Source of the DNA: CALOFP01 sp942492635
Lineage (GTDB): Bacteria > UBP6 > UBA1177 > CALOFP01
Length of the DNA: 64,000 nt
Assembly (NCBI GenBank): GCA_942492635.1
Contig: CALOFP010000003.1
Location: 124,001 to 188,000, forward strand
Direction: 5' to 3'
The notes under the pieces were generated by a model. The model worked only from the letters and a program-made list of their open reading frames with translations. It was not told where the DNA came from and made no database searches. This document shows, piece by piece, positions 60,629-64,000 of this stretch. Every line of letters begins with the position of its first letter. Position 1 is the stretch's first letter. The translations under genes were made by a program, and so were the position numbers.

Positions 60629-61891
60629 CTATTTTGTAGTTTTCGGTTTGAACTCGCAGAAATCGGGATATCCTTCAAGTTCGCTGTGCGGCGAATTCAC
60701 TGTGCCTTTTGGATGGTCCTTGAAGAACCTTATTATGTAGGAAATATCAGAAACTTCGTGACCCAGACCGTGATTACAGTGTATGACATCGTGTCCCATC
60801 TCATTAAGGTACTCTACATCATTCGTTCCCATATCATAAAAGTCTATGTTGAAAGAGGCTTTTCCAGTTTTGTCCTCATCTTGCGCTCCGTGCACCAGAA
60901 CCTGTACATACTTGTTGCTGTGGGTCATGTCAGGCCACTTGAGAAAGTTTGAGCCGATTTTTCCCATGGCATCTCTGTTTTTCTTGTTGGAGAAGTAGGC
61001 TCCTGAGTTTGTGAAGATCGATGCGATAACATCCCCGCGAAGAACGCCAAGTGCGTTTGAGTTTATGGAGCCTGCAGAAAAACCTGTGGTGTGGATGTGG
61101 TTTTCGTCAACGCCCCATCGTTCTTTGAAACACTCGAGCAGGGCATCGAAAAGCTCGGCTTCGGCGCTTCCGTCCTTGATGTTCAGAACATCCCAATCGA
61201 TTCCCTTGAATGTCTTCAGTGAGAATTCATCATCGTTTTCCGGAGTAACAAGAATAAACGGCATCGTCTGATTGTTTACGTCCAAATTGACCATCCCAAG
61301 CATTTTTGCGGCGTTGCCGTTTACGCCGTGCCAGCTGAATATCACAGGCCACTTCTCTTTTGATTCGATGTCATCCGGAAGGTTAAGAATGAACGCCCGT
61401 TTTCTGCCGTTAACATCAAAATCCTCGTTCATTCCCTCCTTGAGATCGTAGCATTTGCCGGTCGGTTCCAGGCTCTTCTTTTCACAACCGCTTTCATCAA
61501 ACCCCATGCAGTCATCTTTACATCCGGCTTGAATTCCAGGTTCGTATGTGTCGTCTATTTCAAAGCAGTCTATTGAAGCTGTTGCCGGATCAGTCGGGTC
61601 GCACACTTCGCCGTTGTCCACTATTCCGTTGCCGCAGGTGCTAACCGGATCTTCGTCGTTTTTGTCTTCACCACCGTTACTGTTTTGGTTGTCCTGCTGA
61701 TCGTTGCCATCCTCTTCAATCTGCGGGTCCGTATCATTTTTTCCTGGCTCTTCCTGGCTACCCGGCTCATCGTCACCTATAACGATCTTGTCCAGATCCG
61801 TCTGGTTTGCTTCTCCCTCTTTTGATTCCGGTTTGTTTCCGCATGCTGCGAAAAGGAATGCGCAGACAAGAATAATCAATGTTTTTTTCAT
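60629..61891 (-). CDS. Secreted PHB-depolymerase/feruloyl-esterase-like lipoprotein
   Basis: The lipobox FAAC gives Cys17, followed by an acidic Asn/Asp/Glu linker (about 20-80). The Cys repeat CGNGIVDNGEVCDPTDPAT then follows, ending GCKDDCMGFDESGC, of the myxobacterial Cys-rich repeat type. The second half is an alpha/beta hydrolase of the LpqC/PHB depolymerase family: WPVIFSWHGVNGNA (oxyanion region), ENHIHTTGFSAGSINSNAL with the nucleophilic Ser in GFSAGS, and a likely His in VIHCNHGLGHEV. It probably hydrolyses polyesters or feruloyl esters at the cell surface. AGGAG precedes the ATG. It is followed by no close partner. Confidence 0.85.
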   Translation of the reverse strand: MKKTLIILVCAFLFAACGNKPESKEGEANQTDLDKIVIGDDEPGSQEEPGKNDTDPQIEEDGNDQQDNQNSNGGEDKNDEDPVSTCGNGIVDNGEVCDPTDPATASIDCFEIDDTYEPGIQAGCKDDCMGFDESGCEKKSLEPTGKCYDLKEGMNEDFDVNGRKRAFILNLPDDIESKEKWPVIFSWHGVNGNAAKMLGMVNLDVNNQTMPFILVTPENDDEFSLKTFKGIDWDVLNIKDGSAEAELFDALLECFKERWGVDENHIHTTGFSAGSINSNALGVLRGDVIASIFTNSGAYFSNKKNRDAMGKIGSNFLKWPDMTHSNKYVQVLVHGAQDEDKTGKASFNIDFYDMGTNDVEYLNEMGHDVIHCNHGLGHEVSDISYIIRFFKDHPKGTVNSPHSELEGYPDFCEFKPKTTK

Positions 61892-62061
61892 CTATTACTC
61901 CTTGGATGAATTTAATTTAATAGGAGATTTTATTGTGATTCCGGTTTGTTGTCAAAGATTTTAAATTTGTGCATAAGTGAAGGCAGAAAAGTGCCGATTC
62001 GCCGCCTTTCATTCTAACTGTGCTTGTAAGTACTCCAAAGGGGATGATTTTTGATGGCAGA

Positions 62062-62715
62062 TTAAAATTTTACACCGAAAAGAAGGAGAATGTTCAGATA
62101 TAGTTTTGTGTCAAGTGAATCATAGTCTTCAGACCATTCTCTGTTGTGGGCTGATGATGCGGATCTCCAGGCAGATCCGAGAAATCTTGTCTGAAATGAC
62201 AGGTTGTATGCGAGTTCCGGTTTTTCCCAGTAAAAATCAACTCCTGTTTTTAGTCCAAGAAGAATCTCTCCCACTCCGTCATAATGGCCGTCTCCCGATT
62301 CGATGCTGGAGCTGTGAAGGGCTAGATCCAATCCCGCCGGAACGGCCATATAGAATCCCTCTCCTCCGTTTGTCCGGTTATCAAACACGTTGAAGGAAAC
62401 TCCCGGGACAAGGTCCAATTTGAACATATGTCCATCTCCGATAACCATCAGGGCTATGTCCGCTTCCAGTTCATAAAATTCAAATGCGGTGAGTTTTAAA
62501 GAAAGTTGCGGTGCCGGTATAAAGTTTCCTGTGAAGAATACTGTCTGAGTGTTCGATTCCCTGTCGGGATTGTTTTTTACCTGCGCCAGATTAAACATCT
62601 GTGTTTGGCCAAGTAAAATAGAGAATTTATAACTGTCTTTTTCGACTGAATAAAGTCTGCCGGTAATTAGAAATGTCGCTACTGTTAAAAATAATATTTT
62701 GAAATGATAGTGCAC
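62062..62715 (-). CDS. Predicted outer-membrane protein
   Basis: The 217-residue product starts at GTG 62715 after AGAGGAG and has a signal peptide (about 1-24, ending GRLYS). The rest alternates amphipathic strands (FFTGNFIPAPQLSLKLTAFEF; FKLDLVPGVSFNVF; LAYNLSFQTRFLG) and ends LLLFGVKF, with the terminal Phe of outer-membrane barrels. No family recognised. It stands alone between the esterase gene and the Cys-rich repeat gene. Confidence 0.65.
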   Translation of the reverse strand: MHYHFKILFLTVATFLITGRLYSVEKDSYKFSILLGQTQMFNLAQVKNNPDRESNTQTVFFTGNFIPAPQLSLKLTAFEFYELEADIALMVIGDGHMFKLDLVPGVSFNVFDNRTNGGEGFYMAVPAGLDLALHSSSIESGDGHYDGVGEILLGLKTGVDFYWEKPELAYNLSFQTRFLGSAWRSASSAHNREWSEDYDSLDTKLYLNILLLFGVKF

Positions 62716-63182
62716 AACTGCTCCTCTGAAGATTGAAAATAATACTCATTTGTTTTATTCTTTGTGCTGATGAAAGTCAAGTTATATATAATTAAAAATG
62801 GTGTGGGTGGCACTTTGTGTAATTTTTCCATTTTAGAAAATGGCCTGGAGAATTTCTAAATTCTTCAAAAAAGTTATTCCGGTCAATCCAGCGACTTCGG
62901 AGTCTGGGAAAAAGTGTTTGCAGTAAGAATGGCGACCAATACAGGCTTGAAAAAAATAATGCTGAGGAGATATGGCCTGGATTCGGAAAAATATATTATG
63001 CAGGTTGGGAACGTCTGCAGGCGTGTCTCCGATATTTTTATGCGACTTACACTAACGGCTGGAGTTCCACTGATTGTTTTTATTTTGTTCTGGACAAAAT
63101 GTACAATGCTGATTTGAAAAAGAGGGATAAAAGATTACTAAAAACCTCCCCTCTTTACGGAGGGGAGGCCGCGGGTCAGTGG
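62716..63182. other. Intergenic region with a terminator; possible faint copy of repeat C
   Basis: A plus-strand open frame (62914-63117) has no ribosome-binding site or recognisable motif. A stretch near 62868-62900 (TTATTCCGGTCAATCCAGCGAC) loosely resembles words of repeat C. The terminator at 63139-63168 belongs to the minus-strand gene that follows. Confidence 0.4.
63139..63168 (-). terminator. Intrinsic terminator of the Cys-rich repeat gene
   Basis: A perfect 9-bp stem CCTCCCCTC/GAGGGGAGG with a 6-base loop is followed on the minus strand by TTTTTAG, 15 bases after the stop codon. Confidence 0.8.
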
Positions 63183-64000
63183 TTAATCGCATGTTGAAAG
63201 ATCGTATCCGCTGCAGTCCAGTTTACAATTGGCCGTTCCGGTTGTTCCTCCCAGCTCGGAGCAGTTCTTTGTGTTTCTGTCGCAGTTTTCGGTTCCCTCT
63301 GTTACGCCATCTCCGCAGACCGGATTGTCTGTTGATGTGTAGAACTCTATTTCAAGATCGTACGGTGTTACGTCGGGATATCCGTAGATGGATACGTAGT
63401 ATATTCCGGGTGAGCTGAAGTCGCAGATTTCGTTGGATACATACCTCCATGGTCTGCAATCCCAGTTGTCCATCGTGGGCGGTGCGCCCTTTCTGACATA
63501 GAGGTCCGCATCCGGTGAAGGTCCCCAGATCTGTGCACGGAATCCGCCCGATTCAGCATTGAAGCTGCCGTAGTGGTTCCAGGTTTGCTTCTTCACGCTT
63601 CCGGATTCTTTTATCAGTACGTGTTTCAGATCTTCCATCGTACATTCGCTTACGTCGTAGCCGCTGCAGTTGGGCAGACATACGGCAGTTCCTCCGGTGT
63701 AGAGTCCTCCGAACCTGCTGTCCGTACAGCTGAGGGTGCTCTTGTCGCAGGCTTCACCGCCTTCAAGTATTCCGTCTCCGCAGGTTGTTCTTCCCTCACC
63801 TGTGTAGAAGTCGATCGTGATTTTATAGGGTGTTTCATCGGGGTAACCTATAACTTTCACGTAGTAGACTCCCGGGCTTGAGAACGAACATGTCTCCTTC
63901 GAATGCCACTTCCAGGGCCTGCAATCCCAGCTCGACAGTGTCGGAGGACTTCCCTTCTTGACGTATAGATCGGCATCCGGAGACGGGCCGTCGATCGTTG
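63183..64000 (-). CDS. Cys-rich repeat protein with pre-peptidase-like modules (partial, start beyond window)
   Basis: The frame is open to the window edge, so only the C-terminal 272 or so residues are seen. It shows alternating modules. A beta domain (PSPDADLYVRKGAPP...WDCRPWRY...FSSPGIYYVSIYGYPDVTPYDLEIEFYT) resembles pre-peptidase C-terminal (PPC) domains. A Cys-rich unit follows (CGDGILEGGEACDKSTLSC...GYDVSEC), and the pair repeats with small changes. These modules are typical C-terminal regions of secreted proteases and surface proteins in Myxococcota-like bacteria. The catalytic or main domain, if any, lies outside the window. A strong terminator follows the stop. Confidence 0.8.
   Translation of the reverse strand, partial: TIDGPSPDADLYVKKGSPPTLSSWDCRPWKWHSKETCSFSSPGVYYVKVIGYPDETPYKITIDFYTGEGRTTCGDGILEGGEACDKSTLSCTDSRFGGLYTGGTAVCLPNCSGYDVSECTMEDLKHVLIKESGSVKKQTWNHYGSFNAESGGFRAQIWGPSPDADLYVRKGAPPTMDNWDCRPWRYVSNEICDFSSPGIYYVSIYGYPDVTPYDLEIEFYTSTDNPVCGDGVTEGTENCDRNTKNCSELGGTTGTANCKLDCSGYDLSTCD

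Noticed and set aside
62914..63117. 67-residue plus-strand frame before the Cys-rich repeat gene
   Set aside because: No ribosome-binding site, no family motif, and it lies in an otherwise decayed intergenic stretch.

Overview
The window looks like a chromosomal segment of an anaerobic, diderm (outer-membrane-bearing), moderate-GC bacterium from a little-studied lineage. The diderm evidence is several C-terminal beta-barrel proteins, many lipoproteins, Mpl and UppP. The anaerobe evidence is a [FeFe]-hydrogenase maturase HydE and a giant 2-hydroxyacyl-CoA dehydratase-type activase. Lipoproteins with acidic Asp/Glu linkers, EGF-like or 'CGNGxxxxGExCD' Cys-rich repeats, LRRs and PEGA domains recall Myxococcota/Deltaproteobacteria-like genomes. 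I cannot place the phylum from sequence reading alone. Most housekeeping genes start with ATG behind strong GGAGG-type Shine-Dalgarno sequences; some use GTG or TTG.

Layout. 1-6 kb: mutS2, then a large hybrid sensor protein with two periplasmic binding domains whose phosphoacceptor His and Asp both appear replaced by Asn. 6-12 kb: two surface lipoproteins (LRR protein with an SGD repeat; EGF/lamin-tail protein) in long gene-poor spacers, and a GNAT acetyltransferase. 12.5-16.6 kb: Rpn-type nuclease, hydE with an Rrf2 regulator, divergent nadA, and tRNA-Ala(GGC). 16.6-25.7 kb: grpE-dnaK-dnaJ, then a yhaM-gap-pgk-pyrG operon closed by a hairpin. 25.8-29.3 kb: PEGA protein plus a Cys-rich lipoprotein ending in an FGE-sulfatase-like domain. 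29.3-35.6 kb: an unusually long glmS, a UbiB-family kinase, a degenerate M23-like membrane protein and a 2-hydroxyacid dehydrogenase. 35.6-38.9 kb: lipoprotein, outer-membrane protein and uppP. 38.9-49.6 kb: a probable 10.7-kb operon (beta-barrel, mpl, 1380-aa double activase, MobB-like ATPase, moeA, short moaA, moaC, MOSC-MogA fusion).

49.6-57.3 kb is the plastic region. A beta-propeller gene is bracketed by direct repeats. Next come a truncated DUF2075 helicase remnant, a small orphan ORF and a lipoprotein. After these, a complete group II intron with its reverse transcriptase (minus strand) lies head-to-head with a small ORF-less group II intron-like element (plus strand). Both sit between two diverged copies of a ~300-350 bp non-coding repeat. 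57.3-64 kb: more secreted or surface proteins, a MmcQ/YjbR protein, a DJ-1/PfpI protein, an esterase lipoprotein, an outer-membrane protein and a Cys-rich repeat protein that runs off the window.

Promoters matching the -35/-10 sigma70 consensus with 16-17 bp spacing can be read upstream of several operons. Two of them, at about 25.86 and 35.59 kb, place the expected transcription start at the start codon itself, which predicts leaderless mRNAs. All functions are inferred by reading motifs; no database search was run.
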